Assembly (NCBI GenBank): GCA_036276735.1
Contig: DASUOH010000022.1
Span: 1 to 61,326 of the forward strand
Direction: 5' to 3'
Length of the DNA stretch: 61,326 nt
Source: VRUE01 sp036276735
Lineage (GTDB): Bacteria > Actinomycetota > Thermoleophilia > Solirubrobacterales > 70-9
Positions 8,128 to 15,660 of the stretch are shown piece by piece (the first letter of the stretch is position 1; every line of letters begins with the position of its first letter). Made by a program: the position numbers and the translations under genes. The notes beneath the pieces were generated by a model. It saw nothing but the letters and a program-made list of their open reading frames with translations. It did not search any database and had not been told where the DNA came from.

Positions 8128-8514
8128 TTAGCCGCCGGCCGCCGACCGGGCCCCTTCGTCGAGCCCCAACTCGAGCCGCGGCGCCTCCCGCCAGAGGTCC
8201 TCGAGCTGGTAGCGCTCGCGCGCCTCCGCGGTGAAGACGTGGAGCACCGCGTCGAGATAATCGAGGACGATCCAGCCCGCCGGGCCGGCGCCCTCGATGC
8301 CGGCGGGCAGCAGCTTGCGCTCCTGCTTCAGCTTCAGCCGGACCTCGTCGACGACGGCGCGCGCCTGCCGCTCGTTGCGCGCCGTGCAGATCGTCAGAAA
8401 GTCGGTGTAGGAGGCGAGCTCGCGCATGTCGAGGACGACGATTTCGGTGGCGCCTTTCGAGTCGGCCACCTCGGCGAGGCGGCGCGCCAGGCCGTCCGAA
8501 CCCGCTCCGCTCAT
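8128..8514 (-). CDS. rsfS: Ribosomal silencing factor RsfS
   Basis: A 128-residue RsfS/Iojap-family protein. It has the family core: GATEIVVLDMRELASYTDFLTICTA, then NERQARAVVDEV and GWIVLDYLDAVLHVFTAEARERYQLEDLW. RsfS binds ribosomal protein L14 and blocks subunit joining when nutrients are scarce. Its start overlaps the nadD stop by 4 nt (ATGA), a translational-coupling arrangement, and the nadD-rsfS pairing is common across bacteria. The C-terminal tail (ARSAAGG) is variable in the family. Confidence 0.95.
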   Translation of the reverse strand: MSGAGSDGLARRLAEVADSKGATEIVVLDMRELASYTDFLTICTARNERQARAVVDEVRLKLKQERKLLPAGIEGAGPAGWIVLDYLDAVLHVFTAEARERYQLEDLWREAPRLELGLDEGARSAAGG

Positions 8515-9134
8515 GAGTAGATCCCCTTCTCCTCGATAAAGCGCGCGACCGACTCGGGAACCAGGTAACGCAGCGGCCGACCCTCGGCCGCCCGCTCGCG
8601 GACCGCGGAGGAGGAGACCCCGAACTGCGGCATCTCGAGAATCGTCGCCCGGCTATCCGCGCCGAGGCTGCGCATCGCGGCCGCGACGTCGGCGTCGGAG
8701 ACGCCGGCCCGCCGGGCGACGGCGAGCCTCGCCAGCTCGACGACCCGCTCGGGACGCTTCCAGCTCTCCAAGCCGACCGCCGTGTCGGCCCCCATCACGA
8801 AGACCAAGTCGGTGTCCGGCCGTTCCCGCGCAAGCAGCTCCAAGGTCTCATACGTGTAGGACGGCCCGTCGCGCTCTACCTCCAGCGCCGAGACGCTGAA
8901 GCGCGTGTCGTCGGCCGCGGCGAGCCGGGTCATCGTCAGCCGCAGCTCGCCGCCGGGGTCGTCGAGGATCCGCTTGTGGGGTGCCTCGCCGGTCGGCATC
9001 AGGACCACCTCATCGAGGCCGAGCTGCCAGAGCGCCTCCTGGGCCAAGGCCAGGTGGCCGAGGTGGGGCGGGTTGAAGGCCGAGCCCAGAACGCCGATGC
9101 CGCCGTGGCGGTCAGCGTCGCGGACGCTACTCAC
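8511..9134 (-). CDS. nadD: Nicotinate-nucleotide adenylyltransferase
   Basis: A 207-residue nucleotidyltransferase that joins nicotinate mononucleotide to ATP-derived AMP, making deamido-NAD. The nucleotide-binding signature is GSAFNPPHLGHL (PxxxGH), followed by MPTGEAPHK; the C-terminal (S/T)xR-type motif is VSSSAVRERAAEG followed by LVPESVARFIEEKGIY. Length is typical. Stop overlaps the rsfS start by 4 nt and its start overlaps the proA stop by 8 nt, so proA-nadD-rsfS are likely translated together. Confidence 0.96.
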   Translation of the reverse strand: MSSVRDADRHGGIGVLGSAFNPPHLGHLALAQEALWQLGLDEVVLMPTGEAPHKRILDDPGGELRLTMTRLAAADDTRFSVSALEVERDGPSYTYETLELLARERPDTDLVFVMGADTAVGLESWKRPERVVELARLAVARRAGVSDADVAAAMRSLGADSRATILEMPQFGVSSSAVRERAAEGRPLRYLVPESVARFIEEKGIYS

Positions 9135-10392
9135 GCACCTGTCCGCTGCCGCGGACGACGTACTTGTAGGTGGTCAGCTCCCGCAGCCCGATCGGTCCGC
9201 GCGCGTGCAGCTTCTGAGTCGAGTTGCCGATCTCGGCTCCCATCCCGAACTCGAAGCCGTCGGTGAAGCGGGTCGAGGCGTTGGCGTAGACGACGGCCGC
9301 ATCGACCCCTTCCGTGAAGCGGTCGATCGCCTCCTCGGAGCGGCTGACGATCGCCTCGGAGTGGGTCGTGCCGTGATTGTTGACGTGCTCGACCGCCTCC
9401 TCCAGCGAGTCGACAACCCCCACCGCCATCTTCAGGTCGAGGTACTCGGTCGCCCAGTCCTCCTCGCTCGCGGTGCCGACCTCGACGTCGCCGGCCAGCT
9501 CACGGGCACGCTCGTCGCCGACCAGCTCGACGCCCGCGGCGCGCAGGTCGCTGAAGATGCCCGGCAGGAGCTCGGCCGCGACGGCGGCATCGACCAAGAG
9601 CGTCTCGGCCGCGTTGCAGACACCCGGCCGCTGCACCTTGGCGTTGTAGGCGATCTTCCGCGCCATCCCAAGGTCCGCCTCGGAGTGGACGTAGACGTGG
9701 CAATTGCCGGCGGCGGCGTAAATCACCGGCACCGTGGCGACGTTCTTCAGCGCCGCCTTCAACCCCTCGCCGCCGCGGGGGATCAGCAGGTCGACGCTGC
9801 GGTCCTGGGTCGCCAGGTCGGCGAGGTCCTCGCGACCGCCTCCGGCCAACAGCAGGACCGCATCCTCGGGTAGTGCCGCCTGGGCGAGGCCTTCGCGGAC
9901 GATCGCGGCGAGGGCGCCGTTGGAGCGCTCCGCGTAGCTGGACCCGCGCAGCACGATCGCGTTACCGCTCTTGACCGTCAGCGCCGCGCAGTCGATCGTC
10001 ACGTTCGGCCGCGCCTCGTAGACGACGGCGACCACACCGAGCGGCACGCGCAGCTTGCGCAGGTCGAGGCCGCTGGCAAGCTTCTTGCGCTCCAGCTCCT
10101 CGCCGATCGGGTCGTCCAGCGCGGCGACGACGCGGACGCCCTCGGCGACCGCCGCGATCCGTGCCTCGCTGAGAGTGAGGCGATCGCGCAGGGCCGCGCT
10201 CAGCCCTTCGGCCCGCTCGTCGGCGAGATCGGCGGCATTTGCTTCGAGGATCTCGGCGCCGCGCTCGTCGAGCAGCCGCGCGGTCGCCTCCAACGCAGCG
10301 TTCTTCGCCTCGGTCGAAGCGCTCGCCAACAGCCGCGAAGCGCGCTTCGCCGCTTCGCAAGTCTGAGCAACCGTTTTCGCCGTGACTGCCAT
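9127..10392 (-). CDS. proA: Gamma-glutamyl phosphate reductase
   Basis: A 421-residue aldehyde-dehydrogenase-fold enzyme that reduces gamma-glutamyl phosphate to glutamate semialdehyde with NADPH, the second step of proline synthesis. I chose ATG 10392 (MAVTAKTVAQTCEAAKRAS). The frame stays open upstream to 10491, but that part translates the structured repeat between proB and proA and is not protein-like. Visible are the VPLGVVAVVYEARPNV region, the catalytic-cysteine motif VQRPGVCNAAET (Cys near 256) and the C-terminal HARGPIGLRELTTYKY. The preceding gene is proB, 142 nt upstream, with the repeat filling the gap. Confidence 0.97.
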   Translation of the reverse strand: MAVTAKTVAQTCEAAKRASRLLASASTEAKNAALEATARLLDERGAEILEANAADLADERAEGLSAALRDRLTLSEARIAAVAEGVRVVAALDDPIGEELERKKLASGLDLRKLRVPLGVVAVVYEARPNVTIDCAALTVKSGNAIVLRGSSYAERSNGALAAIVREGLAQAALPEDAVLLLAGGGREDLADLATQDRSVDLLIPRGGEGLKAALKNVATVPVIYAAAGNCHVYVHSEADLGMARKIAYNAKVQRPGVCNAAETLLVDAAVAAELLPGIFSDLRAAGVELVGDERARELAGDVEVGTASEEDWATEYLDLKMAVGVVDSLEEAVEHVNNHGTTHSEAIVSRSEEAIDRFTEGVDAAVVYANASTRFTDGFEFGMGAEIGNSTQKLHARGPIGLRELTTYKYVVRGSGQVRE

Positions 10393-10410
10393 TGCGGCTA
10401 AGGGTACCCA

Positions 10411-10523
10411 GGAGGGGTCGGGCGCCCCTCTAAGCGGCTTGTACTTTTTGCGCGGCGACGTCCGCGCGACAACGAGAACCTGTCTTCGCAAAAAGTTGAG
10501 CGTGAGGGGCGCCCGACCCCTCC
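10411..10523. repeat. Structured intercistronic repeat, copy A (proB/proA gap)
   Basis: Outer arms 10411-10430 and 10504-10523 are a perfect 20-bp inverted repeat (GAGGGGTCGGGCGCCCCTC type). Inside, ACTTTTTGCG at 10443-10452 pairs perfectly with CGCAAAAAGT at 10487-10496, preceded by CTTGT and followed by TGAG. A third, inner GCGCGG/CCGCGC hairpin surrounds CGACGT. Copies B (13031) and C (21825) share this layout, orientation and core. It lies 12 nt after the proB stop and 18 nt before the proA start. It could be an RNA fold controlling proA relative to proB, a processing site, or a selfish palindromic element. Confidence 0.85.
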
Positions 10524-10534
10524 CACGCTCGTAG

Positions 10535-11623
10535 CTACATCAAGACGAAGCGATCGCGGTGGATCACCTCGTCGGCGGCGTGCGGCAGCCGCTCGCGCAC
10601 TTCGGCACTCTTCAGCCCCTTGACCTGGGCCAGCTCGCGAGAGGAGTAGTCGACGATCCCCTTGCCGAGGACGGCGCCGTCGGCGACCACCTCGACCGCG
10701 TCGCCCGGCTCGAAGCTGCCGTGCACCGCGACGATCCCGACCGGGAGCAGGCTCGAGCCGCTCTCGCGCAGTACCCGGGCGGCGCCCCCGTCGACCGTGA
10801 GGCGGCCGCGGGCCGTCTTCGCGTACTTCAGCCAGAGCTTGAAGCTCGGCGCCCGGCCCTGCTGGGCGGCGAAACGAGTGCCGACCGGCTCGCCCGCCGC
10901 CGCGCCGCTGAGCGCTCCCGCCGCGGTGCCGTCGCAGATCGTCGCCTCGATCCCCGCCTCGCTGGCCATCTCCGCCGCCGCCACCTTGCTGCGCATTCCG
11001 CCCAGCCCGAAAGCCGAAGTCCCCTCGCCGATCTCGACTCCGGCCAGCTCGGTGAAGTCGCTGACCGCGACGACCCGCTCGGCGCTCGGATCGACGTGCG
11101 GATCGCCTCGGTGCAGCCCTTCGACGTTGGAGAGGAGGACCAGCAGGCGCGCGTCGAGCAGCACCGCGACCTGAGCGGCGAGGAAGTCGTTGTCGCCGAA
11201 GCTGATCTCATCGGTCGCCGTCGTGTCGTTCTCGTTGACGACCGGGACGACGCCCCACTCGATCAGCCGCCGCAGCGTCGCCCGCGCATTCAGGTAGTTC
11301 GTGCGCGCCGCGATGTCGGCGGCGGTCAGGAGAACCTGCGCTGCCTGCGTCCCGTTCGCGGCGAGCCGCGACTCGTAAGCGCGGAAGAGGTCGCCCTGGC
11401 CGACCGCCGAAGCGGCCTGCAGCTCGTCCATCGCCCGCGGCCGCTGGGTCAGGTCCAGCAGGCGCCGCCCCCTGGCGATCGCGCCCGAGGTGACCATGAC
11501 GACGCGCTCGCCGCTCCGCTCGAGCTGGGCGACCTGCGCGCACACCGAGTCGAGGACGTCGACGCGCAGCTCGCCGTCGTCGGCGGCGACGATCGAGGAA
11601 CCGAGCTTGACGACGAGGGTCAT
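10535..11623 (-). CDS. proB: Glutamate 5-kinase
   Basis: A 362-residue enzyme that phosphorylates glutamate to gamma-glutamyl phosphate, the first and feedback-regulated step of proline synthesis. The amino-acid-kinase domain (about 1-245) shows VVKLGSSIV at the start, VTSGAIARG, the NENDTTATDEISFGDND substrate loop and a GGMRSKVAAAEMA motif. A PUA domain follows (about 270-350: GRLTVDGGAARVLRESGSSLLPVG). Length matches PUA-containing ProB. It lies 12 nt after obgE. Confidence 0.97.
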   Translation of the reverse strand: MTLVVKLGSSIVAADDGELRVDVLDSVCAQVAQLERSGERVVMVTSGAIARGRRLLDLTQRPRAMDELQAASAVGQGDLFRAYESRLAANGTQAAQVLLTAADIAARTNYLNARATLRRLIEWGVVPVVNENDTTATDEISFGDNDFLAAQVAVLLDARLLVLLSNVEGLHRGDPHVDPSAERVVAVSDFTELAGVEIGEGTSAFGLGGMRSKVAAAEMASEAGIEATICDGTAAGALSGAAAGEPVGTRFAAQQGRAPSFKLWLKYAKTARGRLTVDGGAARVLRESGSSLLPVGIVAVHGSFEPGDAVEVVADGAVLGKGIVDYSSRELAQVKGLKSAEVRERLPHAADEVIHRDRFVLM

Positions 11624-11635
11624 GGCCGGGCCAGT

Positions 11636-12931
11636 CTAGGAGGGGTGCAGCTCGAACTCGTGCTCGCCGACCCGCACGTCGTCGCCCGGTTCGAAGCCGG
11701 CGGCACGAAGCGCGGCGATCACGCCGATCTCCTTGAGGCGCTGCTCGAGGTAGGCGAGCGCCTCCTCGTTGGAGAGGTCGTGCCGCTCGAAGAGCAGCTC
11801 GACCCCTCGCCCGAGGACGCGGAAGCCGCCGTCGTCCTCGCGCTCGACCCAGTAGCCGCCCTCGCCGGCCGGCCGGTAGACCCGGTGCTCTGCCTCGAAC
11901 CCGGCGGGGCGCAGATCGCCGGCCTGGGGCCGTGCCGGCATCTCGTCGGGCAACTCGACGAGGATGCGACGGCGGAGCTCGTCGAGACCATCGCCGGTCG
12001 CCGAGGAGACCGCGACGACGCCCAGCACCCGGTCGCCCAGCCGCTCGCGCCACTCGGAGGCCGCCTCCTCGGCATCCTCGGCGGGAACGAGGTCGCGCTT
12101 CGAGAGGACGACGAGCTCGGCCAGCGCCTCCAGGCCAGCGCCGTAGGCCGACAGCTCCTCCCGCACCGCCTCGTAGTTGGCGACGGGCTCACCCTCCTGC
12201 GGGGCCAGATCGACGACATGGGCGAGCATCGAGCAGCGCTCGACGTGGGCCAGGAACTCGTGGCCCAGGCCGGCTCCCTCGGCGGCGCCTTCGATCAGAC
12301 CGGGGATGTCGGCGATCACCGCTTGCCGCTCGTCGGATTCGATCGTGCCGAGCACCGGTGAGATCGTCGTGAACGGATAGTCGGCGACCTTCGGGTCGGC
12401 GCGGGTCAGCCGCGAGAGCAACGACGACTTGCCCGCGTTTGGCAGCCCGACCAGACCGGCGTCAGCGAGCAGCTTCAGTCGCACCTCGATCCAGCCCGCC
12501 TCGCCGGCATTCCCCTTCTCGGCGAACCGCGGCGCCTGCCGGGTCGAGCTCGCGAAGCGCTTGTTGCCGTGGCCGCCGCGGCCGCCATGGGCGACAACCG
12601 CGCGCTGGCCCACTTCGACCAGATCGATCCGGCTGCCGTCCACCGCTTCGGCCTGCGTGCCGGCTGGCACCGGAATCTCCCGATCCTCTCCCCTCGCCCC
12701 GTGCCGGTTCGACCCTTCGCCGTGCTTTCCGCGATCCGCTCGGAAGTGCTTGCTCCCCCTCAACGCCCCCAGATCCCGCTTCGACGCGTCACAGACCAGG
12801 ACCACATCCCCCCCATGTCCGCCGTCCCCCCCGTCCGGCCCGCCTCTCGGCACATGCGCCTCACGCCTGAAGCTCATCGCACCGTTTCCGCCAGCGCCCC
12901 CCTCAACCCAAATTTTCGCCTTGTCATGCAT
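11636..12931 (-). CDS. obgE: Obg-family ribosome-associated GTPase
   Basis: A 431-residue protein with three domains: the glycine-rich Obg fold (1-158; GGAGGNGAMSFRREAHVPRG), the GTPase domain (P-loop GLPNAGKSS, switch region YPFTTISPVLG, DIPGLIEGA) and a C-terminal OCT domain (about 345-431) seen in actinobacterial and Firmicute Obg. It helps mature the 50S subunit and links growth to GTP/ppGpp. The gene follows rplU-rpmA, the usual partner order. Its leader is unusually long (223 nt) and holds a tight hairpin and repeat copy B. Confidence 0.97.
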   Translation of the reverse strand: MHDKAKIWVEGGAGGNGAMSFRREAHVPRGGPDGGDGGHGGDVVLVCDASKRDLGALRGSKHFRADRGKHGEGSNRHGARGEDREIPVPAGTQAEAVDGSRIDLVEVGQRAVVAHGGRGGHGNKRFASSTRQAPRFAEKGNAGEAGWIEVRLKLLADAGLVGLPNAGKSSLLSRLTRADPKVADYPFTTISPVLGTIESDERQAVIADIPGLIEGAAEGAGLGHEFLAHVERCSMLAHVVDLAPQEGEPVANYEAVREELSAYGAGLEALAELVVLSKRDLVPAEDAEEAASEWRERLGDRVLGVVAVSSATGDGLDELRRRILVELPDEMPARPQAGDLRPAGFEAEHRVYRPAGEGGYWVEREDDGGFRVLGRGVELLFERHDLSNEEALAYLEQRLKEIGVIAALRAAGFEPGDDVRVGEHEFELHPS

Positions 12932-12954
12932 CAGCTATCGAGAGTATTGGCGCT

Positions 12955-12977
12955 TTCTCCCCGCTATGCGGGGAGAA
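12955..12977. promoter_or_regulatory. Perfect 10-bp hairpin in the obgE leader
   Basis: TTCTCCCCGC at 12955-12964 and GCGGGGAGAA at 12968-12977 form a perfect stem with a 3-nt TAT/ATA loop, 24 nt upstream of the obgE start. No T-run follows on the minus strand, so a simple intrinsic terminator is unlikely. It could protect the obgE end of a processed message or control its translation. Confidence 0.6.
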
Positions 12978-13030
12978 GTCGCCAGGCAGCCGGAGCTAAG
13001 GACACGAGGCCGTCGCGGACCAGACCTGAA

Positions 13031-13141
13031 GAGGGGTCCGGCGTCCCTCCGAACGGCTTGTACTTTTTGCGCGGCAACGTCCGCGGCCAGCCGCTAACTG
13101 TCTTCGCAAAAAGTTGAGAGAGGAGGGATGCCGGATCCCTC
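13031..13141. repeat. Structured intercistronic repeat, copy B (rpmA/obgE gap)
   Basis: Outer arms 13031-13050 (GAGGGGTCCGGCGTCCCTCC) and 13122-13141 are complementary at 18 of 20 positions, and the two exceptions are G-T, so they would be G-U pairs in a plus-strand RNA. The inner stem ACTTTTTGCG 13062-13071 / CGCAAAAAGT 13105-13114 is identical to copy A, with the same flanking CTTGT and TTGAG. Compared with copy A, two outer-arm pairs differ by compensating double changes. It lies 13 nt downstream of the rpmA stop. Confidence 0.85.
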
Positions 13142-13154
13142 TCTCCGCAGCCAG

Positions 13155-13406
13155 CTAGTCAGCGACTACCGAGATCGTCCGACCCTTGCGACCCGGCTTG
13201 AACTCGACCACCCCTTCGCGGGTCGCGAAGATCGTGTGGTCGCGGCCGAGGCCGACGCCGTCGCCGGGCCAGAAGCGGGTGCCGCGCTGGCGAACGATGA
13301 TCTCGCCGCCGGAGACTTTCTGGCCGGCGAAGACCTTGACCCCGAGCATCTTGGGGTTCGATTCGCGGCCGTTGCGGCTGGAGCCGAGTCCTTTCTTATG
13401 AGCCAT
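13155..13406 (-). CDS. rpmA: 50S ribosomal protein L27
   Basis: 83 residues beginning MAHKKGLGSSRNGRESNPK, the typical L27 start without the cleavable N-terminal extension of Firmicutes. Conserved GGEIIVRQRGTRFWPG and the FATREGVVEFK region follow. L27 reaches the peptidyl-transferase centre of the 50S subunit. The start lies 11 nt inside the end of rplU, so the two are probably coupled. GC and style match its neighbours. Confidence 0.98.
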   Translation of the reverse strand: MAHKKGLGSSRNGRESNPKMLGVKVFAGQKVSGGEIIVRQRGTRFWPGDGVGLGRDHTIFATREGVVEFKPGRKGRTISVVAD

Positions 13407-13785
13407 CGTCGTCCTTTTTAGCAGCCGGCTTTTTCTCTTTTTTGGCGGCGGCTTTGCGGGCGCCCATCTTGACGTCGGTGATCTCGAGTTTGGTCAGCTC
13501 CGAACGATGGCCGGCGCGGCGCCTGTAGCCCTTCTTGGGCTTGTATTTGAAGACTTTGATCTTCGGCCCGCGCAGGTGCTCGGCGACTTTCGCCTCGACT
13601 TTGACCTTTTCCAGCTCTTTCGGGTCCGCGACGACGTCGTCGTCGCGGAACATGACGGCGCGGAGGGCGACCACCTCGCCTTCTTTTGCGGAGAGCCGGT
13701 CGACCAGCAGCGAGCTGCCTTTCTCGACGCGGTACTGCTTGCCGCCGCTCTCGATGACCGCGTAAGTGGTGGTGGATTTGCTCAT
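13396..13785 (-). CDS. rplU: 50S ribosomal protein L21 with basic tail
   Basis: 129 residues. The L21 core (TYAVIESGGKQYRVEKGSSL through IKVFKYKPKKGYRRRAGHRS) is followed by an Ala/Lys-rich extension (KAAAKKEKKPAAKKDDDGS) beyond the normal length of about 103. L21 binds 23S rRNA in the large subunit. The tail resembles the low-complexity extensions of other actinobacterial ribosomal proteins. It lies 5 nt after rng, which suggests that the nuclease and L21-L27 are cotranscribed. Confidence 0.97.
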   Translation of the reverse strand: MSKSTTTYAVIESGGKQYRVEKGSSLLVDRLSAKEGEVVALRAVMFRDDDVVADPKELEKVKVEAKVAEHLRGPKIKVFKYKPKKGYRRRAGHRSELTKLEITDVKMGARKAAAKKEKKPAAKKDDDGS

Positions 13786-13790
13786 GGTTA

Positions 13791-15620
13791 TTAGCCGCTC
13801 TGGGTCGAGCGCGACCGGCCGCGACCGCCCCTGCGGTCACTGCGGCTGCTGCGCGAGGCGGCGGATTCTAGAGGCTCGGGATCGTTCCCGTTGGCCGACC
13901 CGTTCGCGGCCTCGGCGCCGAGCAGCGAGGCGACGGCAGCGGCTCGCTCGACCCGCTCGATCCGCACCATCTTGCGCTCGCCGACGAACGGGCCGCCGCC
14001 GCTGACGCTGATGATGTAGGAGTCGATCCGCGCCACCGCGTCGTTGGCGTTGTACATGTGCGGCTCGTCGATCTTGACCAGCACCTCCTCGCCGACCTTG
14101 AAAGGCAGCGCCCGCTCCTCGATCTCCGACCGCGTGCCGGCTTCGACCAGCTCGAAGGTCTCGATCCCAAGCGCGTCGCCGCCCTCGAAGTGGAACTGCT
14201 TGCCCGTCTCCTGCTCGAGCTCCGCCAGGCCGCTGTCCGCGTCGATCAGCTCCGCCGCGACCTTCGGGTTGACCCGGAGCAGGAAGGCCTCGGCGTCGCG
14301 CGTGGCGAGGTCGCGCAGCTTGCGCAGTCCCTCCAGCGCCACCGTCTCGGCCGAGAGAACGACGCCCTGGCCGGCGCATGTCGGACACGGAGCCGTGAGG
14401 ATCTCGCGCACCCCGTCGGTGATGTTCTGCCGCGTCATCTCGACCAGGCCGAGCGGCGAAACCTCGACCACGTAGCTCTTCGACTTGTCCGTGTCGAGGG
14501 CTTTGCGCAGCGTCTTCAGGACTTTGTCGCGGTTTTTGGCCCGCGCCATGTCGATGAAGTCGATGACGATGATGCCGCCGATGTCGCGCAGCCGCAACTG
14601 CCGCACCGCCTCCTCGGCGGCCTCGGTGTTGACTTTGGTGATCGTCTCCTCGAGGCCGCCTTTGCCGCGACCGGTGAAGGAGCCGCTGTTGACGTCGATC
14701 ACGGTCAGCGCCTCGGTGTAGTCGATGATCAGGTAGCCCCCGCCGGGGAGGTCGACGCGCCGCTCGAGGGTCGAGTCGATCTCCTTGTCGACGCCCCACT
14801 TCTCCAGCAGCGGCTTGCGGCCCTCGTAGAGCTCGACTTTCTCGACCAGCTCCGGCGCGGTGCGCTGGAAGAACTTCGTTACCCGCTCGAACTGCTTCGG
14901 CGAGTCGATCACCGCCGTTTCGAAGTCGGAGAGGAAGACGTCACGGAGGACCCGGACCGGCAGGTCGGCCTCTTGGAAGACGAGGCCGGGCGCCTTGGTC
15001 TTCTCACTGCGCTCCTGGACCACGGCGTTGAGCTTGTGCAGGTAGCCGATCTCCCGCACGAAGTCCGATTTCTTGGCGCCGTGGGCGGCGGTGCGGACGA
15101 TCAGCCCGCCCGGGCCTTTGTAAGTGCGCGCGACCATCTTGCGCAGCCGGTCGCGCTCGGAGTCCGAGAGGCGGCGGCTGACGCCGACGCCCTCGCCGCG
15201 CGGATCGTAGACGAGGTAGCGGCCGGCGATCGAGACGCTCATCGAGAGCCGCGCGCCCTTCGACTTGATCGGGTCCTTGACGACCTGGACCAGGATCTCT
15301 TGGCCGGGCTTGATCAGGTCGCTGATCCGCGGGCCCTTGCCTCCCTGGCCGCGCCTTGGCGCCTGTTCACCGTTGGGCATGACGATCTCATCGACGTGCA
15401 GGAAGCCGTTGCGCTCGAGGCCGATGTCGACGAAGGCGGCCTCCATTCCGGGCAGGACGTTGTCGACCTTGCCCTTGTAGACGTTGCCGACGATTGAGCG
15501 CCGGCCGCGCCGCTCTATGTAGAGCTCGGCGACGTTGCGGTTGCCGCCTTTGGTCTTCGACTCGAGGACAGCGACACGGGTCTCGCCGCGATCGGCGGAC
15601 ACCAGGATGGTTTTTCTCAT
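13791..15620 (-). CDS. rng: Ribonuclease E/G family endoribonuclease
   Basis: A 609-residue RNase E/G protein involved in rRNA and mRNA processing. The S1 domain spans about 37-125 (GNVYKGKVDNVLPGMEAAFVD). Catalytic aspartates lie in IDVNSGSFTG (near 308) and IVIDFIDMA (near 352), and the zinc-link is CPTC (near 410). The C-terminus is an Arg/Ser-rich low-complexity tail (SSRSDRRGGRGRSRSTQSG) of the type that binds RNA. It lacks the long N-terminal extension of the streptomycete/mycobacterial RNase E, so the RNase G-like short form is the better name. It sits between rodA and rplU. Confidence 0.94.
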   Translation of the reverse strand: MRKTILVSADRGETRVAVLESKTKGGNRNVAELYIERRGRRSIVGNVYKGKVDNVLPGMEAAFVDIGLERNGFLHVDEIVMPNGEQAPRRGQGGKGPRISDLIKPGQEILVQVVKDPIKSKGARLSMSVSIAGRYLVYDPRGEGVGVSRRLSDSERDRLRKMVARTYKGPGGLIVRTAAHGAKKSDFVREIGYLHKLNAVVQERSEKTKAPGLVFQEADLPVRVLRDVFLSDFETAVIDSPKQFERVTKFFQRTAPELVEKVELYEGRKPLLEKWGVDKEIDSTLERRVDLPGGGYLIIDYTEALTVIDVNSGSFTGRGKGGLEETITKVNTEAAEEAVRQLRLRDIGGIIVIDFIDMARAKNRDKVLKTLRKALDTDKSKSYVVEVSPLGLVEMTRQNITDGVREILTAPCPTCAGQGVVLSAETVALEGLRKLRDLATRDAEAFLLRVNPKVAAELIDADSGLAELEQETGKQFHFEGGDALGIETFELVEAGTRSEIEERALPFKVGEEVLVKIDEPHMYNANDAVARIDSYIISVSGGGPFVGERKMVRIERVERAAAVASLLGAEAANGSANGNDPEPLESAASRSSRSDRRGGRGRSRSTQSG

Positions 15621-15660
15621 TGGTTCAGCTCAGTTCAGGTTAGGTACGCATCGCCGGGGT

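Noticed and set aside
9127..10491. proA starting at 10491
   Set aside because: The extra 33 codons translate the structured repeat and do not match ProA.
10559..12361. 600-codon plus-strand frame
   Set aside because: Antisense shadow of proB and obgE, a high-GC artefact.
14058..15497. 479-codon plus-strand frame
   Set aside because: Antisense shadow of rng.
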